Position numbers and translations under genes: made by a program. Of a stretch of DNA of 64,000 nucleotides, positions 44,677 through 55,300 are shown piece by piece. The notes beneath the pieces were generated by a model. It ran no database searches. It was not told the origin of the DNA and saw nothing but the letters and a program-made list of their open reading frames with translations. Each line of letters begins with the position of its first letter. Position 1 is the first letter of the stretch. The stretch lies in NCBI GenBank assembly GCA_017623475.1, contig JAGAPC010000003.1, forward strand, positions 52,344 through 116,343. The letters run 5' to 3'. This DNA is from Clostridia bacterium (GTDB lineage: Bacteria; Bacillota; Clostridia; Oscillospirales; UBA644).

Positions 44677-45753
44677 ATGCAAAAGAAATTGAACGGTACC
44701 GTTATCGTTACCTATCGTTGTAACGCAAAATGTACGATGTGCAACCGCTATAAGGTTCCTTCCAAGCCGGAAGAGGAAATTTCCATTGAAACCATCCGCA
44801 AGCTGCCGGAAATGTATTTTACCAACATCACCGGGGGAGAGCCCTTTATTCGGGAGGATCTCAAGGACGTGGTGCGTGAATTGTATAAAAAAAGCGATCA
44901 CATCGTAATTTCCACCAACGGATTTTTTACCGACCGCATCGTGGATCTTTGTAAGGAATTCCCTGACGTGGGAATCCGCATTTCCATCGAAGGATTGGAG
45001 CAGACGAATAACGAAATCCGCGGGCTTGACGATGGCTACAATCGCGGCTACACGACCCTGAAAACCCTCGTGGAGATGGGTATGAAGGACGTGGGCTTCG
45101 GGATGACGGTTCAGGATAAAAACGCCCCGGATCTGGTTTCTCTTTACGATATTTCCGATGAATTGGGCATGGAATTTGCGACGGCATCCCTGCATAACAG
45201 CTTTTATTTCGTTGAATCCAATAATATTATCCACGACCGCCTTATGGTTGCGCAGAATTTTGAAGATCTTATCAACCGTCTGCTGGAATCCAACAGTCCC
45301 AAAAAGTGGTTCCGGGCGTACTTTAACCACGGTTTGATCAATTATATCTTCAGCCAAAAGCGCCTTTTACCCTGTGATATGAGCTTCGACACCTTCTTTA
45401 TTGATCCTTACGGCGACGTCATGCCCTGCAACGGCACGAAGAACAAAGAGGTTATGGGCAATCTGAATACCCAGACCTGGGACGAATTGTGGAATAGCCC
45501 CGAAGCAGAAGCCGTCCGCGCAAAGGTTCGCTGCTGCGACCGTAATTGCTGGATGATCGGATCTGTCTCCCCGGCGATGCACAAGTATATCTGGAAGCCG
45601 GCATTTTGGGTAGTGAAGCATAAATTTTTCTTCTTCTTTAAAAAGAAAAAGTATTCCATGTACGAAAACAAAATCGTTCGGGATTTCCGGGATGGAAAAG
45701 TTACCAAAGAAGCATTGGATCAATGCTCCACCTGTGAAAACTGCCACAAGTAA
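44677..45753 (+). CDS. Radical SAM protein with SPASM-like C-terminal domain
   Basis: A 358-residue enzyme. The radical SAM cluster motif CNAKCTMC (C15, C19, C22) is intact, followed by ITGGEPFIREDL and STNGFFTDRIVDL. The C-terminal region has further Cys clusters (LLPCDMS, VMPCNG, CCDRNCW, CSTCENCHK), consistent with auxiliary iron-sulfur clusters. A Lys/Phe run (FFFFFKKKK) sits around residue 315. The substrate is unknown; placement among glycosyltransferases suggests sugar or lipid-linked glycan chemistry. GGGAGAG precedes the ATG. Confidence 0.9.
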   Translation: MQKKLNGTVIVTYRCNAKCTMCNRYKVPSKPEEEISIETIRKLPEMYFTNITGGEPFIREDLKDVVRELYKKSDHIVISTNGFFTDRIVDLCKEFPDVGIRISIEGLEQTNNEIRGLDDGYNRGYTTLKTLVEMGMKDVGFGMTVQDKNAPDLVSLYDISDELGMEFATASLHNSFYFVESNNIIHDRLMVAQNFEDLINRLLESNSPKKWFRAYFNHGLINYIFSQKRLLPCDMSFDTFFIDPYGDVMPCNGTKNKEVMGNLNTQTWDELWNSPEAEAVRAKVRCCDRNCWMIGSVSPAMHKYIWKPAFWVVKHKFFFFFKKKKYSMYENKIVRDFRDGKVTKEALDQCSTCENCHK

Positions 45754-45784
45754 TCCCGTACGCTTGAACCGTTAGGAGAAGTCG

Positions 45785-47041
45785 ATGAAGGTACTGTTGT
45801 CCGTATTTGAATGTAACCCTTTTCGGGGATCTGATTCTTACGTCGGATGGTCATACGTATTGAATTTAGCAAAATACCACCAAGTATATGCCCTGACGAG
45901 AACCGAGAACAAAGAGGATATCGAACGGTTCTTTCACGAGAATTCCCTTTCCTATGCGGAAAATATCCATTTTATCTATGTGGATCGTTCCAGGCTGTTT
46001 TCCGAATATTTTTATAAAATAAACCGTTACTTTGGGTTTTTGGGTTCTTATTTTGTTTGGCAAAAATCCGCTTATAAGGCGGCAAAAACGCTTTGTTCTC
46101 AACAGGACATTTCCGTTTGTCATCACGTTTCGATTGCGGATTTCCGATGTGCCGGTTATTTGTGGAAATGCGGCAAGCCCTTTATTTACGGTCCCGTCGG
46201 CGGCGGACAGGAAACTCCGGAATGTTTGTCCTACTACACCCGCGGTCATGAATCCTCGGAGCGCTTCCGCAGTTTTATGAATCGGTTTACCACGGCGCTT
46301 CCCGGATATAAAAAAGCGTTACGCAACGCCGCCCTTGTCTATAGCTCCAACGATGAAACGACTGCTTGTATGCGTTCCAGAATGAGATCTGAAAATGCGG
46401 ACAAATTACGTCAAATGACGGAGCTTTGTATTGACGATCAGTATTTAAACGATCGGGAATCTCTTCAAAAGGAGAACTGCGACGGGGTCGTTCATATCAT
46501 CGTTTCCGGAAGGCTCATTTACCGTAAGGGCGTTGCCCTTTTGATCGACGCTTTGTCCCGTCTTCAAACCGACGTTCCTTTTGTTTTGGATGTTTTCGGC
46601 GACGGCGATCAAAAGGATATTTTGATCGAGCAGGTGCGAAGCTACGGATTGGAGAACCGCGTCGTATTTCACGGGAAAATCAGCTTTGAGGAAATGCAGC
46701 AGCGTTACAAGGATGCGGATATTTACGTGCTTCCCTCCCTGCGGGAAACGACCGGAACTGCCGTGTTTGAGGCGCTTGCCAATAAACTGCCGGTGGTTGC
46801 TTTGAATCAAAACGGTGTCAAGCATATCGTCGAGCAAGATGCCGGGATTTTGATCGATATTGAATCGAAAGAGCAAATTTTAGACGATTTCGCGTCGGCA
46901 CTCAAGAAACTGATCGAGGATCGACCCTTGAGATTGCGCTTAGGACAAGCCGGATATACGAAATTGAAAGAGCATTATACGTGGACGAAACGGGCAAAGC
47001 AGATCAGCGAAATATATCGTGAACTTTGCCGAAAGGAGTAA
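45785..47041 (+). CDS. Glycosyltransferase family 4
   Basis: A 418-residue GT-B enzyme. The N-terminal domain begins MKVLLSVFECNPFRGSDSYV, and IYGPVGGGQETP lies near residue 140. The donor domain has HIIVSGRLIYRKGVALLIDAL, VVFHGKISFEEM and VLPSLRETTGTAVFEALANK. TTAGGAGAAG precedes the ATG. The sugar is unknown. Confidence 0.92.
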   Translation: MKVLLSVFECNPFRGSDSYVGWSYVLNLAKYHQVYALTRTENKEDIERFFHENSLSYAENIHFIYVDRSRLFSEYFYKINRYFGFLGSYFVWQKSAYKAAKTLCSQQDISVCHHVSIADFRCAGYLWKCGKPFIYGPVGGGQETPECLSYYTRGHESSERFRSFMNRFTTALPGYKKALRNAALVYSSNDETTACMRSRMRSENADKLRQMTELCIDDQYLNDRESLQKENCDGVVHIIVSGRLIYRKGVALLIDALSRLQTDVPFVLDVFGDGDQKDILIEQVRSYGLENRVVFHGKISFEEMQQRYKDADIYVLPSLRETTGTAVFEALANKLPVVALNQNGVKHIVEQDAGILIDIESKEQILDDFASALKKLIEDRPLRLRLGQAGYTKLKEHYTWTKRAKQISEIYRELCRKE

Positions 47042-47046
47042 TTACC

Positions 47047-48222
47047 GTGATCGGGGTTTGTATTAAATATTTTCACGCCAATTACGGCGGAATGCTGCAG
47101 GCTTACGCCACCGTATCGATGCTGGAAAAACAAGGCTTGAATTACGAGCTGATTCAATATGAAAAAAAGAGAACCACCGTGGAAAAGATTCGATCTTTGC
47201 CGCGGCTTTTGAACCGGGTTCTTTTGAACGATAAGTATGAAACCCTGAAGAAACGGATCGGGGAAAAGCGGCATCCGGAATTCGCGCGGAACAATGGGGT
47301 TCGGTTAGCGGCGTTTCGTAAGTTTGAGAAGGAAAAATTTACGAAGTTATCCCCGGTTTTCGTGGGGTACGACGGCTTATGTCAAGGTTCCCGTCGGTAT
47401 TCGGCAGTCATCACCGGGAGCGACCAGCTTTGGTCTCCCGCGGGGCTCCCTACCAATTATTATAATTTGATGTTCGTGCCGGACGACGTGTTGAAGATTT
47501 CCCTGGCATCCAGCTTCGGTGTGACCGAAATTCCCTGGTATCAAAAGAAAAGAACCCGTCAGTTTCTCAATCGGATCGAGCACGTAAGTATGCGTGAAAA
47601 TCGGGGGAGCGAAATCGTCAAGGAGCTGACCGGGAGAGAGGTTGATACCATTCTTGATCCCGTGTTCTTCTTGTCGAAGGAAGAGTGGGATCAACGGGTT
47701 CCCGATGAAAAAATAATATCAGAGCCTTACGTATTTGCTTATTTTCTGGGCGCAAATCCGGAATATCGGAGCGTGGTAACAAAATTTGCCAAACAAAAGG
47801 GGCTGAAGGTCGTAGCGTTGCGCCATATGGATCAATACGTCCCCGGGGATGAATCTTTTGGCGATATTGCGCCCTACGATGTCGATCCGAAATATTTCTT
47901 GAATTTGTTGCGAAATGCCGAATACGTCTTTACCGATTCCTTCCACGGGACGGCGTTTTCCGTGATCAACGAGAAGCAATTTATCGTGTTTAACCGTTAT
48001 CAGGAAGGATCCAGTGTTTCCAAAAATTCCAGAATAGACACCCTTTGTCAGAATTTCGGATTGGAAAGCCGCCGTTATCAACCGGGAAAAGATTTGATCG
48101 AACTTACCTCCGAACTCATTGATTATTCCGTCGTTTCGGAACGCTTTAAGCAGCAGAAACAAATTACGGATCAGTATATGAGCGTGGTTTTGACCGAAAT
48201 TCGGGCAAGAGAATCGCAGTAA
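47047..48222 (+). CDS. Polysaccharide pyruvyl transferase family protein
   Basis: A 391-residue second member of the family, distinct from the one at 43.6 kb. Signature segments are FHANYGGMLQAYATVSMLEK, VITGSDQLWSP, ISLASSFGVTEIP, TILDPVFFLS and YVFTDSFHGTAFSVI. Translation begins at GTG 47047 after AAAGGAG. It is followed, not preceded, by its FrhB-type partner. Confidence 0.9.
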   Translation: MIGVCIKYFHANYGGMLQAYATVSMLEKQGLNYELIQYEKKRTTVEKIRSLPRLLNRVLLNDKYETLKKRIGEKRHPEFARNNGVRLAAFRKFEKEKFTKLSPVFVGYDGLCQGSRRYSAVITGSDQLWSPAGLPTNYYNLMFVPDDVLKISLASSFGVTEIPWYQKKRTRQFLNRIEHVSMRENRGSEIVKELTGREVDTILDPVFFLSKEEWDQRVPDEKIISEPYVFAYFLGANPEYRSVVTKFAKQKGLKVVALRHMDQYVPGDESFGDIAPYDVDPKYFLNLLRNAEYVFTDSFHGTAFSVINEKQFIVFNRYQEGSSVSKNSRIDTLCQNFGLESRRYQPGKDLIELTSELIDYSVVSERFKQQKQITDQYMSVVLTEIRARESQ

Positions 48223-48253
48223 TTTTAGAAGATTTACCAGGAGGTGTACCGTT

Positions 48254-49420
48254 ATGCCCAAGTTACCCTTTCCCGATTGCTGCGGCTGTACGGCATGCCG
48301 TAGTATTTGTCCGAAATCTGCCATTCAAATGCGCCCCGATCAGGAGGGATTTTCCTATCCTGTAATCGATTCGGATCTGTGCGTGGAGTGCGGCAGGTGT
48401 GGGCAGGTCTGCCCGGTTCTTCATTCACCCTCCGTACCCTCTTCTTACGTTGATTGCGTCGTGGCGCAGAGCAACGACCGGGACGTATTGGACGAAAGCA
48501 CCTCCGGCGGCTTTATTGACGCCTTATATCGGTATGTGTTGGAGGTTTGCAAGGGGTATGGGGCTGGCGTTACCTTTGACGGCGATTTCTTGCCGAAGCA
48601 TATCCTGACCGATTCTTATGAAAAAGCAAAAGAATTTCGTAATTCCAAATACGCCCAAAGTGATTTGTCCGATCTGTTCATCGATCTTCGCAAATTGTTG
48701 TCGGAAGGGAAGACGTTGCTATTCGTCGGAACTCCCTGCCAAGTAGCCGGATTGAGATCCTATCTCGGAAAGGATTATGAAAATCTGATTACCGTCGATT
48801 TGGTTTGCCGCAGTATTCCCAGCCCGAAGCTGTGGCGTAAATATTTGGATTGGCAGGAGCATCGCCATCAATCCAAGGTAAAAAAGGTTTTTTGCCGTAA
48901 GAAAACCTACGGTTATCATAGCGGTGCTTTGGAGATCGAATTTGAAAACGGAAAGCGTTACGCGGGAAGCAATCGCGTCGATTATTATATGAAATCCTTC
49001 CATAGCGACCAATGCTCCCGCCCCTCCTGTTACGATTGTAAATTTAAAACCAAGCATCGCTGCAGCGATTTTACCGTTTTCGATTCCTGGAATCCTCAAG
49101 CAGTCGTTCGTTCCGATTTGACGGATAACGATCGGGGGTATTCCAACGTCATCGTTCATTCGGAAAAGGGACGGGAGATCCTGAATCAGCTCAAAGACGT
49201 CGTTCTGATTCCCGCCGATCCGGAAAAAATGTTTGAATTTACCGGCGGCATGGAATCAAATTCCATTCAATATAAGCCGGGAAGAAAGACCTACTACGCG
49301 GATCTTGACCTGCTTGGCTTTGAAGTTACCGCCAAAAAGTACGTTACCGTCAGCGCCAAGGATCGTCTTATTGAACGTGCAAAACCGCTTCGGTACTATA
49401 TTAAAAAGCTTCTGAAATAA
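48254..49420 (+). CDS. FrhB-type iron-sulfur protein (second copy)
   Basis: A 388-residue protein like that at 42.3 kb. Cluster motifs are CCGCTACRSICP near 10-21 and CVECGRCGQVCPVLH near 47-61. Then come STSGGFIDALY, FVGTPCQVAGLRSYLGKDYENLITVDLVC and a Cys-rich SCYDCKFKTKHRCSDFTVFD. The two copies are clearly related but divergent, arguing against a recent duplication. The GGAGGTG site precedes the ATG. Confidence 0.88.
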   Translation: MPKLPFPDCCGCTACRSICPKSAIQMRPDQEGFSYPVIDSDLCVECGRCGQVCPVLHSPSVPSSYVDCVVAQSNDRDVLDESTSGGFIDALYRYVLEVCKGYGAGVTFDGDFLPKHILTDSYEKAKEFRNSKYAQSDLSDLFIDLRKLLSEGKTLLFVGTPCQVAGLRSYLGKDYENLITVDLVCRSIPSPKLWRKYLDWQEHRHQSKVKKVFCRKKTYGYHSGALEIEFENGKRYAGSNRVDYYMKSFHSDQCSRPSCYDCKFKTKHRCSDFTVFDSWNPQAVVRSDLTDNDRGYSNVIVHSEKGREILNQLKDVVLIPADPEKMFEFTGGMESNSIQYKPGRKTYYADLDLLGFEVTAKKYVTVSAKDRLIERAKPLRYYIKKLLK

Positions 49421-49443
49421 TAGAATTAAGGAATCAATACAAT

Positions 49444-50478
49444 ATGGAATTGATTAGTGTTATCGTCCCGGTTTACAACGTGGAAAAATACTTATTGCGT
49501 TGTGTAACAAGTATTCAAAATCAGACCTATAAAAATCTTGAAATCATTCTCGTGGATGACGGTTCTCCCGACCGTTGTCCGCAAATGTGCGATCAATTTG
49601 CGGTGGAAGATCCCCGCATCAAGGTTGTTCATAAAGAGAACGGAGGATTGGGTTTTGCCCGGAATTCCGGGCTGGACGTGGCAACCGGAAAATACGTTAC
49701 CTTTATTGATTCCGACGATTGGATCCGGGAGGATCATATTGAAAATTTATATTCCGCCCTTACGCAAAATTCCGCCGACGTGGTAATCGGGACCTACACC
49801 GCGGCCTTTGCCGACGGAACGGAAGTTCCTCGTTGCTTGCAGTTGAGCGAGGGGGTCTATGAGGGCGAAGAGGTCTTGCAAAAGATTCTTCTTCCTCTAT
49901 TTGGACCGGATATCAATTATCCCAAGGACGTGCAGGTAAACGCAAGCAGCTGCATGAATCTGTACCGATTGGATCTGATACAGAATAACAACCTTCGGTA
50001 TGTCAGCGAGCGTTATGCGGTCGGCGAGGATCTTTATTTTAACGTTGACGTCTTTCATTATGCGCAAAAGGTCGTTGCCCTCAACGAAAACGGATATTTT
50101 TATTATCAAAATAGAGTTTCACTTTCCAGAAAATACGATCCCAAACGGTTTGAACGGACGATAAACTGCTACCGCAAATTACAGGAGCAAGCCGAAACGT
50201 ATCAGCTGAAGGATCGGATATCTTACCGGATTGAACGTACTTTTTTGGGGAAGATTCGCGTCGCATTTCGTTTGCTGGTATGTTCCGACCTTCGACGGAA
50301 GGATAAATTCCAAGAGATTAAAAGATTTTTGAATCACGAGCTTGTTTGTCAGGTTCTGAAAAACTACCCCATTCATACGTTCCCTTCCTCGATGCGTGTT
50401 TTTGCGCAAATGATGCGCGCAAAAAACGTCGCAGGCGTGTATTACATGATAAAGCTGCGTGAATTGGCAAGACGGTAG
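49444..50478 (+). CDS. Glycosyltransferase family 2
   Basis: A 344-residue GT-A enzyme. It begins LISVIVPVYNVEKYLLRCV; the metal-binding DxD-like motif FIDSDDWI lies near 87-94, and GEDLYFNVDVF near residue 195 is the catalytic-base region of the family. No membrane segments are seen. The upstream site is weak (TTAAGGAATC). Confidence 0.92.
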   Translation: MELISVIVPVYNVEKYLLRCVTSIQNQTYKNLEIILVDDGSPDRCPQMCDQFAVEDPRIKVVHKENGGLGFARNSGLDVATGKYVTFIDSDDWIREDHIENLYSALTQNSADVVIGTYTAAFADGTEVPRCLQLSEGVYEGEEVLQKILLPLFGPDINYPKDVQVNASSCMNLYRLDLIQNNNLRYVSERYAVGEDLYFNVDVFHYAQKVVALNENGYFYYQNRVSLSRKYDPKRFERTINCYRKLQEQAETYQLKDRISYRIERTFLGKIRVAFRLLVCSDLRRKDKFQEIKRFLNHELVCQVLKNYPIHTFPSSMRVFAQMMRAKNVAGVYYMIKLRELARR

Positions 50479-50529
50479 TGCTGCCAAAACGCAAGGCATT
50501 TATATTTGATTTAGGAGAAAACTGATTCC

Positions 50530-51831
50530 ATGAATTCGTTATTTAACCGCGGAAAGCTTCAGATCAAAAAAAGAACCTTTCCGGAGTGGATGGTTTTTAC
50601 AATTTTAATATTTCCGTTTGCCTATGGGCTTTTAACACAGGTTTTGCCTTTACCCGGGGCGATCCGCTTTTCCTTGGACGCAATTATCGTTTTCCTTTTC
50701 GTTGGATTTTTTATCAAAAACAGGTTTATGATAAAGCGTAGCGTCCTACCATCCTTCGTTTTGATCGCGTTGATTTTTACCTATACGCTGGCCGTGTACG
50801 TTATCAACTTCCAATCTCCCTTTTACTATGTCTGGGGAGTTCGGAATCTGTTTCGATTTTACGCTGCGTTTCTCATTTTTACCTCTTTTGTTGAGGAAGA
50901 CCTTGCCACTCTTCTGTTAAAATGGTTGGACGCTCTGTTTTGGATCAATGCCCTTACCTCTCTCGTTCAGTTTTTCGTTATGGGGGTACGGCAGGATTAT
51001 TTAGGTGGATTGTTCGGCGCTTCCGGTGGCACGAACGGATATACGTTGATCTTTTTCTCCATCGTGGTTTCCAAATCCCTTTTGGCGACGTTTAACGGTA
51101 CGGAAAATACGATTTTGTGTATCTGTAAATGTATTACTTCCCTGTTGGTTGCCGCCATGGCAGAGATGAAATTTTACTTTTTCGTTTTTATTTTGATTTT
51201 AATTTTTACTTCAGCTCTTACTCGTATCACGAAACGAAAGCTTGCAATCGTAATTGGCGCTGTCCTTGCAGTCATCGTTGCTTCTTTCTTGCTAGCATAT
51301 ATCTTTGAGAACTCTGAAAACTTTTTGACTTTGGAACGTCTTGTACAGCTAGCAACGAAAGAACATTATTCTTCCCAAGAGGACCTGAACCGTCTATCTG
51401 CAATTCCGACTTTAATGAAAAGTTATATAACCGAACCGTTGCAACAAATTTTTGGTTTAGGGCTTGGAAATTGTGATACTTCTCAAATTTCTATTTTTAA
51501 TTCAGTGTTTTACCAGCAGTATTCCTATTTGCATTATACCTGGCTTACTTCCGCCATGTTGTTTTTGGAAACCGGATTTGTCGGGCTTATCCTGTACATT
51601 TCCTTCTTTGTCATGTGTCTGGTTTATTCGATTCGGCAACTGAAGCGCGGGACAGGGAATCGACTGTTTTGCCAAATGGGTATTGTTATGTCGATTCTTT
51701 GTTGTGTTTTGATTTTCTACAATTCGTCACTCCGTATTGAAGCCGCGTACATGGCGTATTTTGTTTTAGCGTTGCCGTTTCTCTCTTCGACAAAAAAAGA
51801 AAGTAAGGTCGATGCGGAGGTTCTCCATTGA
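50530..51831 (+). CDS. O-antigen ligase/Wzy polymerase-like membrane protein
   Basis: A 433-residue polytopic membrane protein with about 11-12 hydrophobic segments, a long extracellular loop (about 275-335) and the C-terminal helices. The family has little sequence conservation; assignment rests on topology and on being the only polymerase-like gene in the locus. It should polymerise repeat units outside the membrane. The region 51230-51540 is slightly richer in A/T than its neighbours. GGAGAAAACTG precedes the ATG at long spacing. Confidence 0.8.
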   Translation: MNSLFNRGKLQIKKRTFPEWMVFTILIFPFAYGLLTQVLPLPGAIRFSLDAIIVFLFVGFFIKNRFMIKRSVLPSFVLIALIFTYTLAVYVINFQSPFYYVWGVRNLFRFYAAFLIFTSFVEEDLATLLLKWLDALFWINALTSLVQFFVMGVRQDYLGGLFGASGGTNGYTLIFFSIVVSKSLLATFNGTENTILCICKCITSLLVAAMAEMKFYFFVFILILIFTSALTRITKRKLAIVIGAVLAVIVASFLLAYIFENSENFLTLERLVQLATKEHYSSQEDLNRLSAIPTLMKSYITEPLQQIFGLGLGNCDTSQISIFNSVFYQQYSYLHYTWLTSAMLFLETGFVGLILYISFFVMCLVYSIRQLKRGTGNRLFCQMGIVMSILCCVLIFYNSSLRIEAAYMAYFVLALPFLSSTKKESKVDAEVLH

Positions 51832-52307
51832 GAAATAAGAATTTGCTTTTGACAACGATTCTTTCCCTTTTTGTGGTCTCCGTAACTGCCTTTATCTTTT
51901 TAAATTCCTTTGCGGACGGAGAAGCGTCCAGTGATTTCAGCAACAGTATTATTGATCTGTTGTTTCTTCGAAAGCTTTTGGATAACGAAATCGTTCAGCT
52001 GGTCGTTCGCAAAGCGGCGCACATGATCGAATTTGCCGGATTGGGCATGTCCGTAATGGGGTTAGCGTTGCAGTTAGATAAGAATTATAACAAGAGAATC
52101 TACGGCGTTGCCTTCTTCTACGTGTTGTCCGTCGCTGTAATGGATGAGCATATTCAAAATTTTTCACTGGGAAGAACCAGCGCTACCTCTGATATTTTGC
52201 TTGATTTTTCAGGCTCCATGATCGGATTTCTTACTGCTTATTTGTTTTATATCGTGATTCGGAAACTTAAAAAAGGAAAGCGTGACGAGAAACGGAATCT
52301 TTCTTAA
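51828..52307 (+). CDS. VanZ-like family membrane protein
   Basis: A 159-residue protein with four membrane segments. The motif VRKAAHMIEFAGLGMSV (about 63-80) and the later MDEHIQNFSLGRTSATSDILLDFSGSMIG are VanZ family hallmarks. The founding member raises teicoplanin resistance; the general function is unknown. It starts with TTG overlapping the polymerase stop codon (TTGA), with GCGGAGG seven bases upstream. Last gene of the operon. Confidence 0.9.
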   Translation: MRNKNLLLTTILSLFVVSVTAFIFLNSFADGEASSDFSNSIIDLLFLRKLLDNEIVQLVVRKAAHMIEFAGLGMSVMGLALQLDKNYNKRIYGVAFFYVLSVAVMDEHIQNFSLGRTSATSDILLDFSGSMIGFLTAYLFYIVIRKLKKGKRDEKRNLS

Positions 52308-52313
52308 AGTAAA

Positions 52314-52339
52314 CCTGCAATCCTTTCAAAGGTTGCAGG
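52314..52339 (+). terminator. Terminator of the exopolysaccharide operon
   Basis: Stem CCTGCAA with TTGCAGG extended inward by CCTTT/AAAGG with one bulged T, followed by GATTCTTTTA. It lies directly after the VanZ-like gene. Confidence 0.78.
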
Positions 52340-52397
52340 GATTCTTTTATTCATCTATTCGACAGTATTCTACAATTTTTTATGGGAGGTGTGCGAT

Positions 52398-55300
52398 ATG
52401 CAATCGGGGAAACGGAAACGGTTGTATGGTGCGTTGTTCCTTGCGATCTTGCTTATTGTTTTTATTCCCATGGGGGAATTGTCTTCGTATGCCGCAAGTG
52501 CAGGCCTTTCCGGAAGCGGCACCCAGGCAGATCCTTATTTGATTGAGACGGTCGATGATTTGAATCACGTTCGTGATGACCTGACGGCTTGTTATCAACT
52601 TGCAAACGATATCGTTTTTACGGATGATGACGGAGGCTGGAATCCCATTGGTTCTATCCAAGCTCCATTTTCCGGGATTTTCGATGGGAACGGATATTCC
52701 ATTAAAAATTTACGTATTATTGCAGAAACGTCTTCAGACGCTTCCGTTGGTTTTTTCGGTTATCTTACGGGAACGGTTCGGAACCTGGGCTTGCAAAATT
52801 GCAATATTGCCGTAACGAATATTTCTTCTGCGGCGCATACGTATCTTGGTTCGCTCGTCGGGTGGTGTTATTCCGGTAACGTTTTAAATTGTTACGGCGA
52901 CGGTGTTTTCTCCGTCACGTCTCTGGGGACGGTTTCCGGAGGGGGAATCGTCGGCGTGATGCAAGGATCTGATTCCCAGGTCCAAAATTGCTATTTTTCG
53001 GGAATGATAAACGCATCCTCTTCCGATAGTGTTGTATTAGGCGGAATCGTCGGCTCGATGTCCGGCAGGTTATCTTGCGTATCGGATTGCTTTAATATGG
53101 GGTACGTGATTTGCGACGGAGCTGACGGTTCCTGTGCCGGCGGAATCATCGGAAAGTGTTCTTCCGGAACGGTGCGTAACGTCTATAACGTAGGGGGTAT
53201 TAACGGAATTTCCCGCGGTGGAATTTTCGGTTACCTGAAGGGCGGAACGTTGGAGAATGGGTATTATCTTGATTCTCTTGCAACCTCTGCCGGAACGGGA
53301 AATGACGTCGGAACAAAGCGATCCTGGGATGAAATGAAAGCAAAGGAATTCTTCGTCGGATTTGATTTTAATTCGGTTTGGAGTTGGAATTCTTCCGAAG
53401 ACTATCCTTGCCCGACGTTGCGAGGTGTAATTGCTCCAACCTGGAATTTTGAGGGGAATTCCGTTGAATTTTCCGGCGGAACCGGCGTTCCCTGGGATCC
53501 GTATCTGATTGAGTCGAAGGAACACTTGGATCACGTCAGGCGCTATCTGAACGCACACTTTAAATTGATCAACGATATCTCCTTTTCCGAAGAGGATTTT
53601 GCTGAAAACGGTCTCGGCTGGTCTCCCATTGGTGGAGATCTGGATCATGCTTTTTCCGGGTATTTTGACGGAAACGGACACGTGATCGAAAATCTGCAGC
53701 TGAGCTCATCGGAAGCCTGCGTGGGGCTTTTTGGCTACAATTCCGGAGTGATTCAAAATTTAGGATTGGTAAACGCTACCGTTACTGCCACCTCAACGGG
53801 GAGCGACGTTTTTGTCGGAGGAATTGCAGGCTGGTCCTCGGGTGATGTGAAAAATTGTTATTTCACAGGAAATGTTTCCGGCTCTTCCGCCGGGGGCATC
53901 GTCGGACAGCTCTCTTCCGGAACGGTCGGTCAATGCTATGCCACCGGACGAATTTTCGGCGATTTGGAATGTGGCGGCATCGTCGGGCTGTTGTCCTTCG
54001 GTACGGTTCGGGATTGCTATTACGGTGGTGCGGTCTCTTCCTTGACCGGGAAAATCGGCGGAATTGCAGGGAGCAGCTTCGGCGACCTTTCGAATTGCTA
54101 TTATTCGGAGTCTGTTTCCGGCGGCGTCGGGTACGGAACGGATCTCTGCACCAAATGCACCTTTTCGGAGCTGATGCAGAAATCTACCTTTTCCGGCTTT
54201 GACTTTGATACGGTCTGGACGATGGACGGAAATCCCGACTATCTGTATCCGGAATTGCAATCGGTACAGATGAAATTTGTTAAAAAGATCGAATCGATTG
54301 AAATCATAACCAAGCCTTCGAAGCTGAATTATATCGAAGGCGAACCCTTTGATCCTACGGGCATGGAGGTTGCATATCGGTATAACAACGGTCAGACGGA
54401 GCGAATTGATGATTATGAAATCTCCGGATATTCCGCCCTGCCCGGAACGAAAACTCTTACCGTGTCTAAAAACGGATTGCAGGCGTCTTTTTCCGTTCTC
54501 GTTGTCGGCAAGAGCTTGACCTCCATTGGTATTTCCGCGCTTCCGAAAAAGCTGGTTTACGTGGAGGGGGATTCCTTCGATGCTACCGGTATGGTCGTCA
54601 CGGCGTATTACGACAACGGAACCCGTGAAGACATTACTGATTATATCCTTTCCGGTTATATCTCTACCGTTGGAGAAAAAACGATTTCAGTCTCTTATCA
54701 GGAAAAGACCGCATCCTTCTCCGTGACGGTGATCCAAAAGGCGGTGACGTCAATTTCGGTAACTCAGCTTCCCGCCAAAACCACCTATTTAGAGGGAGAT
54801 TCTTTCAAAAAGACCGGGATGATCGTTACGGCTTACTATAATAACGGCACGTCAAAAAAAATTACGGATTACACCGTCAGCGGTTATACGTCCACACCGG
54901 GAACGAAGACGATTTGCGTTACCTACGACGGAAAATCCACGTCATTTTCTGTGGTTGTCAACGAAAAAACCTTGGAATCCGTTAAGATTATCAAAAAACC
55001 GAATAAATCAAACTATATCGAAGGGGAGACCTTCGACCCTGATGGAATGATCGTCAAGGCGTACTATGACAACGATACCTCGGAGGAAATTACCGATTAC
55101 GCCTATTCCGGATATTCTGCTACCCCCGGCACGAAAACCGTCACGGTGACCTTCGGCAGTGCGTCGGCAACCTTCACCGTAACCGTTTCCGAAAAGTCGG
55201 TATCATCCATTCGGGTAACGACGATGCCCGCGAAAACGGTTTATCAGGAAAGGGATAAATTTAACCCCGACGGAATGATCGTTACAGCCTATTACAACAA

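Noticed and set aside
52348..52376. Promoter of the dockerin gene
   Set aside because: TACAAT at 52371-52376 is a fair -10 but no acceptable -35 lies 16-18 bases upstream.
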